Notes: a model not told the origin generated them from the sequence alone. A stretch of 11,416 nt of DNA from JANXAZ01 sp037446605 (GCA_037446605.1 JBBIIE010000105.1:1-11416); one strand, 5' to 3'. Shown: positions 1 through 6,461, numbered from the stretch's first letter. Numbers and translations are program-made.

Positions 1-1
1 C

Positions 2-358
2 GAGATCGAAGCCCGGCTCGCTCGGGTCTTCGAGCTCCTGCCCGAACTCCGCGAGCTCGCCGACCGCAAGGCCGGGGCCCTCTCGGGCGGCCAGGGCAAG
101 ATGGCGGCGCTCGCCCGCGCGCTCGTGACCGGGACCCGTCTCCTCCTCTTGGACGAGCCCTTCCAGGGCCTCGCCCCGGCGCTCGCCCGCCGCTACGGCG
201 AGATCCTGGCACGGCTGGTCGAGCGCGAGCGGGCGATGGCGCTGCTGGTGAGCGAGAGCAACCCGGAGCTCCTCAGCCCCTTCGTCGACCGGGTCGCGGT
301 GATCGAGCGCGGCGAGATCGAAAGCCTCGCCCCCGCACCTCGCCCAGCTCCGCCCTAG
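2..358 (+). CDS. LivF-like ABC transporter ATPase, 3' end only
   Basis: This is the C-terminal 118 residues of an ABC ATPase whose 5' end lies left of the window; the reading frame is open from base 2 and stops at TAG 356-358. Visible elements are the ABC signature LSGGQ followed by GKM, a Walker B strand (LLLLDEP) and a D-loop region (GLAP). The stretch LLVSESN sits where LivF proteins usually have LLVEQN, with no histidine at the switch position; that and the GLAP motif match the branched-chain amino acid (LivF/LivG) group. It would power uptake of an amino acid or related compound from the cytoplasmic face of the membrane. Walker A and the Q-loop are outside the window. The gene runs convergent to the FAH-family gene and shares its stop bases with it. 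An ATPase of another importer type is possible but less likely. Confidence 0.82.
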   Translation, partial: EIEARLARVFELLPELRELADRKAGALSGGQGKMAALARALVTGTRLLLLDEPFQGLAPALARRYGEILARLVERERAMALLVSESNPELLSPFVDRVAVIERGEIESLAPAPRPAPP

Positions 359-1035
359 ACGACCACGACCTCGAGCTCGCCCACTCCTTCGATCAGGGCA
401 CGCATCGTCTGCCCACGCTCGACCGGCCCCACCCCCGAAGGTGTCCCGGTCAGGATCACGTCGCCCGGTGCGAGCGTGAAATATTGCGAAAGCGTCGCGA
501 CGATCTCAGGCACCTTCCAGATCATCTGGGCGAGGTCACCCTCCTGCCGCAGCGCGCCGTCGACCTCGAGGGCGATGCGGCCCCGGCTCGGATGGCCGAT
601 CGCGGACGCCGGCACGAGCTCGCCGATCGGGGCGGAGTGCGCGAAGGCCTTGGCCACCTCCCAGGGCCGCTGGAGCTTCTTGGCCTCGTCCTGGAGGTCG
701 CGGCGGGTCATGTCGATCGCGACGGCATAGCCCCAGACGAGCTCGAGCGCGCGCTCGACCGGCACGTCTTCGCCGCCGCCGTGGAGGGCCACGGCGAGCT
801 CCACCTCGTGGTGGACGTTGCGCGAGCGGCGCGGATAGGCGAACCGCCCGGACGGGTCGAGATCGTCCGGGTTCTTCTGGAAGAAGAAGGGCGGCTCGCG
901 GTTCGGGTCGCCGCCCATCTCGACCGCGTGCGCGGCGTAGTTGCGGCCGATGCAATAGACCCGGCGGACCGGGAAGAGCCCGCCGCCGCGCACCGGCAAA
1001 GCGGGCCGCGGCGGCGGATCGATCACGTAGGACAT
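355..1035 (-). CDS. Fumarylacetoacetate hydrolase (FAH) family protein, fumarylpyruvate hydrolase-like
   Basis: A 226-residue single-domain FAH-superfamily enzyme. These are divalent-metal-dependent hydrolases that cleave C-C bonds in acylpyruvates, or decarboxylate or hydrate related keto acids, in the cytoplasm. Visible hallmarks are YCIGRNY (27-33), the likely metal ligands E77 and E79 in HHEVEL and D108 in AIDMTRRDLQ, K129 in the WEVAKAF segment, and the C-terminal signature GDVILTGTPSGVG (191-203). The N-terminal FPVRRVYCIGRNYAAHA pattern resembles proteobacterial fumarylpyruvate hydrolases of the gentisate pathway, from memory of the family. ATG 1035 was chosen because GAGGG lies 7 bases upstream and the homologous region begins there; the frame remains open far upstream only as a shadow of the permease gene. 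It is the last gene of the transporter operon, 26 bases after permease B, so it probably acts on the imported compound or its product. The exact substrate cannot be read from sequence. Confidence 0.9.
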   Translation of the reverse strand: MSYVIDPPPRPALPVRGGGLFPVRRVYCIGRNYAAHAVEMGGDPNREPPFFFQKNPDDLDPSGRFAYPRRSRNVHHEVELAVALHGGGEDVPVERALELVWGYAVAIDMTRRDLQDEAKKLQRPWEVAKAFAHSAPIGELVPASAIGHPSRGRIALEVDGALRQEGDLAQMIWKVPEIVATLSQYFTLAPGDVILTGTPSGVGPVERGQTMRALIEGVGELEVVVV

Positions 1036-1061
1036 CGCGGTTCCCTCTGTCTCTCGACGGC

Positions 1062-1817
1062 TCAATGGCGCGCCGCGGCGAAGTAGTCGACCCGACGCTC
1101 GAGCCAGGCGAGCCCTTCCGCCACCAGCACGGCGAAGGCGAACAGGACGAAGAGGAGCGCCCAGAAATGCTCCATGAGGAAGTTCGAGGAGTAGATCTCG
1201 AAGAGCTGGCCGAAGCCCACGACCGAAACGAGGAGCTGGCCGATCACCACACCCTTCACGCCGCGGATCACGCCCATCCGGATGCCGGTCAGGATCTCCG
1301 GGAGGGCCGCCAGGAGGTGGATCTTGAAGAAGCACTGGAGCGGTCCGGCCCCGTAGCAGCGCGCCATCTCGAGGAGCGAGGGCGGAATGCCGCGCACCCC
1401 GGCACGCGTGTCGAGCACGACGATCCAGACCGCGAACAGGAAGACGGTCGTGACGATCGTCGTCTGGCCGATCCCGAACAAGAGCATGAGGACCGGGACG
1501 AGGGCCGAGAGCGGCGCGCTCACGAAGAGGTTGACCCAGGGCAGGAGGAGCTCGTCGGCGATCCGCGAGCGGCCCATGAGCACGCCCAACGGCACGCCCA
1601 CGAGGATCGCGATCGCGTTGCCCAGGAAGAAAGCCTGGCCGGTGATGACGAGCGCTTCGGCGAAGGAGGGTGTCGGCACGATCTCGACGAGACGCGCCGC
1701 GATCGCCGTGATCGGCGGCAGGAGGATCGTGACCTCGGCGCGGCCCACGAGCTCCCACGAGAGAAGCCACAAGAGGAGCGAGCTCGAAGCCGGCAGCCGG
1801 AACCCCGCGACCTGCAC
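1062..1817 (-). CDS. ABC transporter permease B, TauC/SsuC-like
   Basis: A 251-residue inner-membrane permease of the nitrate/sulfonate/taurine type (BPD_transp_1 fold). Hydrophobic segments lie near residues 8-25, 57-81, 93-115, 119-136, 187-205 and 216-236, giving six helices. The cytoplasmic coupling (EAA) loop starts at E150 and keeps the usual glycine (G156): EMARCYGAG, followed by LLAALPEIL. GTG 1817 is taken as the start because GGAG lies 8 bases upstream, inside the end of the ATPase gene, and the next in-frame ATG would remove the first helices. Only 5 bases separate it from the ATPase stop. With permease A it would form a heterodimeric channel served by the single ATPase. Oddities are two cysteines (C154, C162) inside the coupling loop. 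Substrate is not readable. Confidence 0.9.
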   Translation of the reverse strand: MQVAGFRLPASSSLLLWLLSWELVGRAEVTILLPPITAIAARLVEIVPTPSFAEALVITGQAFFLGNAIAILVGVPLGVLMGRSRIADELLLPWVNLFVSAPLSALVPVLMLLFGIGQTTIVTTVFLFAVWIVVLDTRAGVRGIPPSLLEMARCYGAGPLQCFFKIHLLAALPEILTGIRMGVIRGVKGVVIGQLLVSVVGFGQLFEIYSSNFLMEHFWALLFVLFAFAVLVAEGLAWLERRVDYFAAARH

Positions 1818-1822
1818 GCGCG

Positions 1823-2626
1823 CTACTCCACGTAGCCCTTGAGCCCGCGCCAGATCGCCTCGACCGTGTCGAGATAGACCGGGTCGCGGCGGATGCGCTC
1901 GGGGTCGCCGTCGCGGCGGATCTTGGGTTCGACGATCCCGGCCACGCGGCCCGGGCGCGGCGAGAGGAGCACGATCCGGTCGGAGAGGTAGACCGCCTCC
2001 TCGATGCTGTGGGTCACGAACAGGAACGTCTTCTTCTCGCGGGCCACGAGCCCCAGGAGGTCCTCCTGGAACTTGCGCCGGGTTTGCTCGTCGACCGCCG
2101 AGAAGGGCTCGTCCATGAGGAGCACTTGCGCGTCGACGGCGAGCGCTCGGGCGAGGCCCACCCGCTGGCGCATGCCGCCCGAGAGTTGGTGCGGGTAGCT
2201 CTGCTCGAAGCCGGAAAGCCCGACCTCGGCGATCCAATGCCGGGCCCGCTCCTCCCGCTCGGCCCTGGGCACACCCCGGAGCTCCAGGCCGAAGGCCACG
2301 TTCTTGAGCACCGTGGCCCAAGGAAGGAGCGCGAAGTCCTGGAAGACGAAGGCGCGCTCGGGGCCCGGGCCGGTCACCGGACGCCCCTGGATGCGGACCT
2401 CACCCTCGCTCGGCGGGATCAACCCGGCGATGATCTTCAAGAGCGTGGTCTTGCCACAGCCCGAGGGCCCGAGGAGCGAGGTGAGCCGCCCCTGCTCGAA
2501 CTCGAGGTCGATCGCGTGCAGCGCGCGGACCTTGCCGTAGACCTTGGAGACCCCCCGCACCTCGACGATCGGGCGGGTGCTCGCGGCCGTGGGCCGGGTG
2601 GCCGTCGCGGTCGAGGGCGCGCTCAT
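1823..2626 (-). CDS. ABC transporter ATP-binding protein, SsuB/TauB-like
   Basis: A 267-residue ATPase that drives the importer encoded around it. All motifs look intact: Walker A GPSGCGKT (53-60), Q-loop Q96 in FVFQDFALLPW, signature LSGGMRQR (148-155), Walker B VLLMDEP (168-174), and switch histidine H206 in VTHS. FQDFALLPW together with LSGGMRQRVGLARAL is typical of the nitrate/sulfonate/taurine subfamily. The first 18 residues form an Ala/Thr/Pro-rich tail before the core strand IVEVRGVSKVYG. ATG 2626 overlaps the TGA of permease A as ATGA, indicating translational coupling; a much longer in-frame extension upstream is only a shadow of neighbouring genes. Being between two permease genes, it most likely serves both. 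Confidence 0.95.
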   Translation of the reverse strand: MSAPSTATATRPTAASTRPIVEVRGVSKVYGKVRALHAIDLEFEQGRLTSLLGPSGCGKTTLLKIIAGLIPPSEGEVRIQGRPVTGPGPERAFVFQDFALLPWATVLKNVAFGLELRGVPRAEREERARHWIAEVGLSGFEQSYPHQLSGGMRQRVGLARALAVDAQVLLMDEPFSAVDEQTRRKFQEDLLGLVAREKKTFLFVTHSIEEAVYLSDRIVLLSPRPGRVAGIVEPKIRRDGDPERIRRDPVYLDTVEAIWRGLKGYVE

Positions 2627-3462
2627 CGGCCGGCCCGCTCGGGACGGAAGAGGCGGATCTCGACCCGCTCCAAGAGCCCGATCGTGAGGGCGGAGGCGAG
2701 TACGATCGCCGCGATCGCGGCGTACATGCGTGGATAGTCGGCAACCGATTGGTGGTAGGTCACGAGATCGCCGATCCCGGTGGGGGTGATGAGGAGCTCG
2801 GCCAGGATCGCGCCGATGAAGCCCGCCGCGACGCCGAGCCGGAGGCCCGCGAAGATCACCGGGCTCGCCGCCGGCAGGACGATCCGGAGCACGATGATCC
2901 GCGGGCTCGCGAGGAACACCCGGCCCATCTCGACGAGCGACTGCGGCGTGTGGCGGATCGCCCGGTAGGCGTTCAGCACGATCACGGGCAGCGCCATGAT
3001 GCAGACGACGAGCGTCTTCGAGGTGAGCCCGATGCCGTAGGCGAAGGTGAGGAGCGGGACGAGCGCGGCGAGCGGTGCGGCTTGGAGGATGACGAGCACC
3101 GGCACGCCCAGCCATTCGGCCGGCCGCCAGAGACCCATGGCGACCCCGAGCCCGACGCCGAGCACGGTCGAGATCGCGAGGCCGAGGACGAGCGGCTCGA
3201 GCGTGACGAGGAAGGCCGCGGGCAGCGAGCCGTCGGCGAGCATCGCGAGGGCGGCGAGCGCGGTCTCGCTGAAGGCCGGGAGCGCGGGGTTGACCCCGCC
3301 CCGCCCGGCCGCCTCCCAGAGCCCGAGCACGATCGCGACCGAGAGGAGGCGCAGCGCCGCGCCGCCGAGCGCAGCATGGCCGCCTTCCGCCTCGACCGGG
3401 ACCGCTGCCGGCTCCTCGAGCGCCGCGCTGCGCACGCCCGCCTCCGCCCCCGCCGCGTTCAC
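2623..3462 (-). CDS. ABC transporter permease A, TauC/SsuC-like
   Basis: A 279-residue inner-membrane permease, distinct in sequence from permease B. After a hydrophilic Ala/Glu-rich N-terminus (1-32) there are hydrophobic segments near 36-50, 82-110, 117-142, 148-166, 203-226 and 245-264. The coupling loop begins at E178 (EMGRVFLAS) and continues into VLRIVLPAASPVIFAGLRLG; the position normally held by the conserved EAA-loop glycine is L184. GTG 3462 was chosen because its bases form GTGA with the stop of the binding-protein gene, giving a 4-base overlap; no strong ribosome site is visible, so coupled re-initiation is likely. A start at an internal GTG about nine codons later is possible. 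It ends in an ATGA overlap with the ATPase gene. It is expected to pair with permease B across the membrane. Confidence 0.88.
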   Translation of the reverse strand: MNAAGAEAGVRSAALEEPAAVPVEAEGGHAALGGAALRLLSVAIVLGLWEAAGRGGVNPALPAFSETALAALAMLADGSLPAAFLVTLEPLVLGLAISTVLGVGLGVAMGLWRPAEWLGVPVLVILQAAPLAALVPLLTFAYGIGLTSKTLVVCIMALPVIVLNAYRAIRHTPQSLVEMGRVFLASPRIIVLRIVLPAASPVIFAGLRLGVAAGFIGAILAELLITPTGIGDLVTYHQSVADYPRMYAAIAAIVLASALTIGLLERVEIRLFRPERAGR

Positions 3463-4448
3463 GCACCGAGCTTCTTGCGCGCCGCCTCGAGCGGCCCGAG
3501 GTCCCAGAACTCCTCGACGGCGAGGCTGCTCGCCGGCCCCTGCAGCTGACCCGCCTCGGTGTAGAACTCGAAGTCGGCGCGCGCCGCCGCGGCGCCGCCG
3601 CCGTCGGCCGAGAACATGCCGGCCTCCACACCCTGGCGGTAGAACTTCTCGACCCCGGCGAGCAGCTGCTCGGGCCGGTCGGCCAAGAGGTTGCGACGCG
3701 CCCGCTCCTCCTCGACCCAGGCCGGGTTCGCGACCATCTGCCGCCAGGTCGCGAGGAACGATTCGACGATGGTCTCGACCACGGGCCGATTGGCGTCGAT
3801 CCAATCCTTGCGGCCGAACAGGGTCTCGTCGGAGGCCGGCCGGTCGACGCCCGGCAGCACGCGGAACCGCCCGCCACCCTTCTCGAGCAGCAGGTTCTTG
3901 TTGGCGAGGTCGACGATGGTGGCCTTGATCTGCCCGTTGAGCATCGCCACGACGCGGTTCTCCGAGCCGGGCACGTAGGAGCGCTGGCCGAAGGTGATCC
4001 CCTCGCGCTTGGCGATGATGTTGCCGATCGCCTCGGTGCCGCTGCCGCGGGCGTGGAAGGCGAAGGGTTGGCCGTCGAGATCCTTCCAGCTTTTGTAGGA
4101 GGCGTCGACAACCGGGAAGAAGACCAGCCGGTTGACCTGGAAGAGGATCTTGAGCGGCACCTTGGTCTTCTGGATGACCGCGTAGGGCGTGCCGATGCCG
4201 AGGTCGGCCTGGCCGCCGATCACCGCCTGGATCGCGAGGTCCTCCTTGGAGAAGGAGGTCAATTCGTAGTCGACGCCGCGCTCCTTGGCGCGCTCGAGGG
4301 CGAGTTGCACGCAGAGCGTTTCGGTCGAGAGCACGTCGCCGAGGGCCATCCGGACCTTGCCCGCGGCGGCGGCCGGCCGACCGGCGAGCAGCGGCAGCGA
4401 AGCGGCGGTGGCGAGCAGGAAATCGCGGCGGGTCGAAGCAGCACCCAT
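3459..4448 (-). CDS. Tat-exported ABC substrate-binding protein, NMT1/TauA-like
   Basis: A 329-residue periplasmic binding protein that would deliver substrate to the permeases encoded downstream. The N-terminus carries a twin-arginine export motif, STRRDFLL (5-12), a hydrophobic stretch (11-22) and an Ala-rich cleavage region near 26-30. The mature part starts KVRMALGDVLSTETL and includes patterns of the NMT1/SsuA group: AIQAVIGGQADLGIGTPYAV (72-91), SWKDLDGQPFAF (120-131) and GSGTEAIGN (135-143). ATG 4448 was chosen because AGGGAGG (4455-4461) precedes it at ideal spacing and the Tat motif sits directly after it; a GTG at 4472 has no such support. It is the first gene of a five-gene operon and is divergent from the GntR regulator, with the presumed operator in between. 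The ligand could be an aromatic acid, sulfonate or other small organic acid; sequence alone does not decide. Confidence 0.9.
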   Translation of the reverse strand: MGAASTRRDFLLATAASLPLLAGRPAAAAGKVRMALGDVLSTETLCVQLALERAKERGVDYELTSFSKEDLAIQAVIGGQADLGIGTPYAVIQKTKVPLKILFQVNRLVFFPVVDASYKSWKDLDGQPFAFHARGSGTEAIGNIIAKREGITFGQRSYVPGSENRVVAMLNGQIKATIVDLANKNLLLEKGGGRFRVLPGVDRPASDETLFGRKDWIDANRPVVETIVESFLATWRQMVANPAWVEEERARRNLLADRPEQLLAGVEKFYRQGVEAGMFSADGGGAAAARADFEFYTEAGQLQGPASSLAVEEFWDLGPLEAARKKLGA

Positions 4449-4454
4449 CGGTTG

Positions 4455-4461
4455 CCTCCCT
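4455..4461 (-). promoter_or_regulatory. Ribosome-binding site of the binding-protein gene
   Basis: AGGGAGG on the minus strand lies 6 bases before ATG 4448. It is the strongest Shine-Dalgarno match in the left operon and decides the start of the Tat-exported binding protein over the upstream GTG at 4472. Confidence 0.75.
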
Positions 4462-4508
4462 GGCCGGGTCACGCCGCACCGGGCGCACCGTCGGCCGCCG
4501 AACCGTTC

Positions 4509-4537
4509 TCGTGAACCATTGGACTATTGGTTCACGA
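4509..4537. promoter_or_regulatory. Perfect inverted repeat, probable operator of the GntR regulator
   Basis: TCGTGAACCA (4509-4518) and TGGTTCACGA (4528-4537) are exact reverse complements around a 9-base spacer. The element lies in the only clearly AT-richer stretch of the left block, between the divergent binding-protein and GntR genes. A symmetric site in this position is what a dimeric winged-helix regulator would use, and the GT...AC type of symmetry is common in GntR-family operators. I infer autoregulation plus control of the transporter/hydrolase operon. No second copy was noticed in the window. Confidence 0.7.
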
Positions 4538-4543
4538 AGTCAA
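4515..4543 (-). promoter_or_regulatory. Candidate promoter of the transporter/FAH operon
   Basis: Read on the minus strand, TTGACT (4543-4538) is a good -35 match. A 17-base spacer leads to AATGGT (4520-4515), a weak -10 match (three of six bases). The inverted repeat overlaps the spacer and the -10 element, so a bound regulator would block polymerase. The -35 element is convincing, the -10 element is not. No convincing forward promoter for the GntR gene was found in the rest of this 173-base gap. Confidence 0.35.
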
Positions 4544-4621
4544 CCGCCCTCGTAACCCTTCTTGCGGCCGCGGGTGGCTCGGGATAGCTTCGCCACCGCG
4601 AGCTCGACATTGAACCGGTCC

Positions 4622-5365
4622 ATGCCCAACGGCGAAACCCAGAGTGCCCTCACCCAACTCCGCGCCTGGCTCGCCAACCGCGGACCCGGGGCCGATCCGC
4701 GCCTGCCGCCCGAACGCGAGCTCGCCGCCACCCTCGGCGTGAGCCGCGGGACGCTGCGCAAAGCCCTCGCCGAGCTCGAGGCGGAAGGCCTCATCTGGCG
4801 TCAGGTTGGCCGTGGCACCTTCGTGGGCGATCGGCCGGTCGAGCCTCGACTCGACCTCACCGAGGTCATGCGGCGGACCAAACCGGCCGACGTCATGGAG
4901 GCCCGGCTCCTGCTCGAGCCCGAGCTCGCCCGTCTCGCCGCCCTCCACGCCACCGCCGCGGATCTCGAGGAGCTCGCCTTGTGCCTGCGCGAGAGCCGCG
5001 CCGCCCCCGACTGGCGGAGCTACGAATATTGGGACAACCGGCTGCACCGGGTGGTCGCCCAAGCGACCGGGAACGGCGTGCTCCTGGCCCTCCTCGACAG
5101 TCTCAACACGATCCGCCGGGCGATCACCTGGGGCCGTCTGCGGCGCGGGCCGCAGCGTCCGGCGCCCGACCATCACAGCTTCGCCGAGCACGAGGCGATC
5201 GTGGGCGCGATCGCCGACCGCGACCCCGAAGCCGCCGCCTCGGCGATGCGCCGGCACCTCACGAGCGTGCGGCGTAACCTCCTGGAGCGGCCGGTCGGGC
5301 TGGTCGAGGCGGCGGGCCGGCCGCTGCCCACCCGGCCCCCGGCCGAGCCGCTCGCCGGCGGCTGA
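4622..5365 (+). CDS. GntR family transcriptional regulator, FadR/FCD type
   Basis: A 247-residue DNA-binding regulator. The N-terminal winged helix-turn-helix covers about 8-68 and shows the family pattern LPPERELAATLGVSRGTLRK (28-47) then GLIWRQVGRGTFV. The C-terminal all-helical FCD domain (about 88-222) has candidate metal or carboxylate-site residues D138 and H142 (WDNRLHRVV), H190 (EHEAI) and H212 (RRHL). FCD regulators usually sense small organic acids and are released from DNA by ligand. The gene is divergent from the transporter/FAH operon, with a palindrome in the shared gap, so local control is likely. ATG 4622 was chosen because the conserved domain starts soon after it; it has no clear ribosome site, and TTG 4562 or GTG 4574 remain possible starts. 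The tail (223-247) is Pro/Ala-rich. Confidence 0.9.
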   Translation: MPNGETQSALTQLRAWLANRGPGADPRLPPERELAATLGVSRGTLRKALAELEAEGLIWRQVGRGTFVGDRPVEPRLDLTEVMRRTKPADVMEARLLLEPELARLAALHATAADLEELALCLRESRAAPDWRSYEYWDNRLHRVVAQATGNGVLLALLDSLNTIRRAITWGRLRRGPQRPAPDHHSFAEHEAIVGAIADRDPEAAASAMRRHLTSVRRNLLERPVGLVEAAGRPLPTRPPAEPLAGG

Positions 5366-5448
5366 AGACGCCGCGGCGGAGCGCGATGCCGAGGCCACCC
5401 GTTGACGGCACGGGCGCGCCGGTGTTCGAAGATCGCCGGAGCGAACCC

Positions 5449-5454
5449 GGGAGG
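5449..5454 (+). promoter_or_regulatory. Ribosome-binding site deciding a TTG start
   Basis: GGGAGG lies 5 bases before TTG 5460 and supports this rare start codon. The preceding gap (5366-5448) contains TTGACG at 5402-5407 but no matching -10 element, so no promoter is called. Confidence 0.65.
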
Positions 5455-5459
5455 TCCCG

Positions 5460-6437
5460 TTGAGCGGCAGCGAGGGCTGGTCGATCCCGCCGATCCTCCA
5501 GCCGCGGGCCGAGGCCTGCGACTTCGACCTGCAGCGTGCGCTGGCGGCGGTGCTGAGCCTGCGGGCCGAGATCCCCTCCGACGCCTTCACCGCCGGCATC
5601 CTCGGCACCGAGCGGGAGGGCAGCGCCGTGCTGCTCGAGGGTGGCCGCCACGCGGTCACCATCGGCTACCTCGTGACCGAGGCCGAGCGGGTCTGGCTCA
5701 CCGCCGAGGGCGGTGGTGCGGTCGAGGCGCACGTGCTCGGCTACGATTTCCACACCGGCTTCGGCCTGCTGCTGCTGCTCGGGCGGCTTCCCGTGCGCGG
5801 CCTGCCGCTCGGCACCGCCCAGGCGCTGCGGCCGGGCGACCCGGTGGTCGTCGCGGCGAGCGGCGGGCGCGCCGCCGCCGTGCAGGCCCGGCTGATCGGC
5901 AAACGCGAGTTCGCGGGCTACTGGGAATACGTGCTCGACGAGGCGCTGTTCACGGCACCCGCCCACCCGCACTGGGGTGGCACCGCCTGCATCGGCCCGG
6001 ACGGACGGCTGGTCGGCATCGGCTCGCTCCTGATCGAGGCCGAGACCGGTGGCAAGGAGGCGGCCGCGGCCAACATGGTGGTGCCGATCGACCTCCTCCC
6101 CCCGATCCTTGGCGACCTCGCCCGGCGCGGCGCGGTCGATCGGCCGCCGCGACCCTGGCTCGGCCTCTACGCCGCCGAGGCCGGCGACCGCCTGGTCGTG
6201 ACCGGCGTGGCGCCGGGCGGGCCGGCCGCCGAGGCGGGCCTGCAGCGGGGCGATCTCGTGGTGGCCGTGGCCGGCCGCGCGGTGGTCGACCTCGCCGACC
6301 TCTGGCGCCAGGTCTGGGCCCTGGGCGAGGCCGGCGTGGGCGTGCCGCTCGTGCTGGTGCGCGACGGCAAGCGCCTCGACCGAACGCTCACCTCGATCGA
6401 CCGCGCGAGCCTGATGCGCCGGCCGCTCCTGCACTGA
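5460..6437 (+). CDS. HtrA-like S1C-fold pseudoprotease with C-terminal PDZ domain
   Basis: A 325-residue protein built like HtrA/Deg proteases: trypsin-like region about 28-220 and PDZ domain about 229-312 (WLGLY, then VAPGGPAAEAGLQRGDLVV). My by-eye alignment to the HtrA motifs shows all three catalytic positions changed: the TNAH histidine becomes E76 (LVTEAERV), the DxxTD aspartate becomes G100 (YDFHTGFGL), and the GNSGG serine becomes W172 (HPHWGGTA). No protease activity is expected; a binding, scaffold or sensor role is inferred. The N-terminus has no signal peptide or membrane helix, so it is probably cytoplasmic, unlike typical HtrA. From memory, alphaproteobacterial relatives annotated as S1C protease or signal protein PDZ share the PAHPxWGG stretch, so the loss may be a family trait. 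TTG start is supported by GGGAGG upstream. It stands alone, convergent with the FAD oxidoreductase. Confidence 0.82.
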   Translation: MSGSEGWSIPPILQPRAEACDFDLQRALAAVLSLRAEIPSDAFTAGILGTEREGSAVLLEGGRHAVTIGYLVTEAERVWLTAEGGGAVEAHVLGYDFHTGFGLLLLLGRLPVRGLPLGTAQALRPGDPVVVAASGGRAAAVQARLIGKREFAGYWEYVLDEALFTAPAHPHWGGTACIGPDGRLVGIGSLLIEAETGGKEAAAANMVVPIDLLPPILGDLARRGAVDRPPRPWLGLYAAEAGDRLVVTGVAPGGPAAEAGLQRGDLVVAVAGRAVVDLADLWRQVWALGEAGVGVPLVLVRDGKRLDRTLTSIDRASLMRRPLLH

Positions 6438-6461
6438 GCGACCCGGCCGGCACGGGTCCGC
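6438..6461. terminator. Possible bidirectional terminator hairpin between convergent genes
   Basis: The 24-base gap can fold: GCG plus ACCCG (6438-6445) pairs with CGGGT (6453-6457) and CGC (6459-6461), leaving a one-base bulge and a 7-base loop. Its place between two convergent stop codons fits a shared terminator, but there is no T-run on either side, and GC-rich DNA forms such stems by chance. Confidence 0.35.

Noticed and set aside
1065..1835. 256-codon plus-strand frame rich in Glu, Arg, Asp and His opposite permease B
   Set aside because: Its composition is what the complement of a hydrophobic GC-rich gene gives; it has no domain pattern, and permease B opposite has clear family motifs.
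1823..4111. ATPase frame extended to 762 codons
   Set aside because: Everything before ATG 2626 overlaps the permease A and binding-protein genes out of frame and is Ser/Arg/Pro-rich nonsense; the ATPase core starts about 20 residues after ATG 2626.
4449..4472. GTG 4472 as start of the Tat-exported binding protein
   Set aside because: It has no good ribosome site and would place a ribosome site and ATG inside the gene; ATG 4448 has AGGGAGG at ideal spacing and directly precedes the Tat motif.
4562..4621. TTG 4562 as start of the GntR regulator
   Set aside because: The extra 20 residues do not look like part of the DNA-binding domain, which begins soon after ATG 4622. The evidence is not decisive, since neither start has a strong ribosome site.
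5358..5374. GCGGC/GCCGC stem over the end of the GntR gene as a terminator
   Set aside because: It has only five pairs, overlaps the stop codon and lacks a T-run; stems this short are expected by chance at this GC content.
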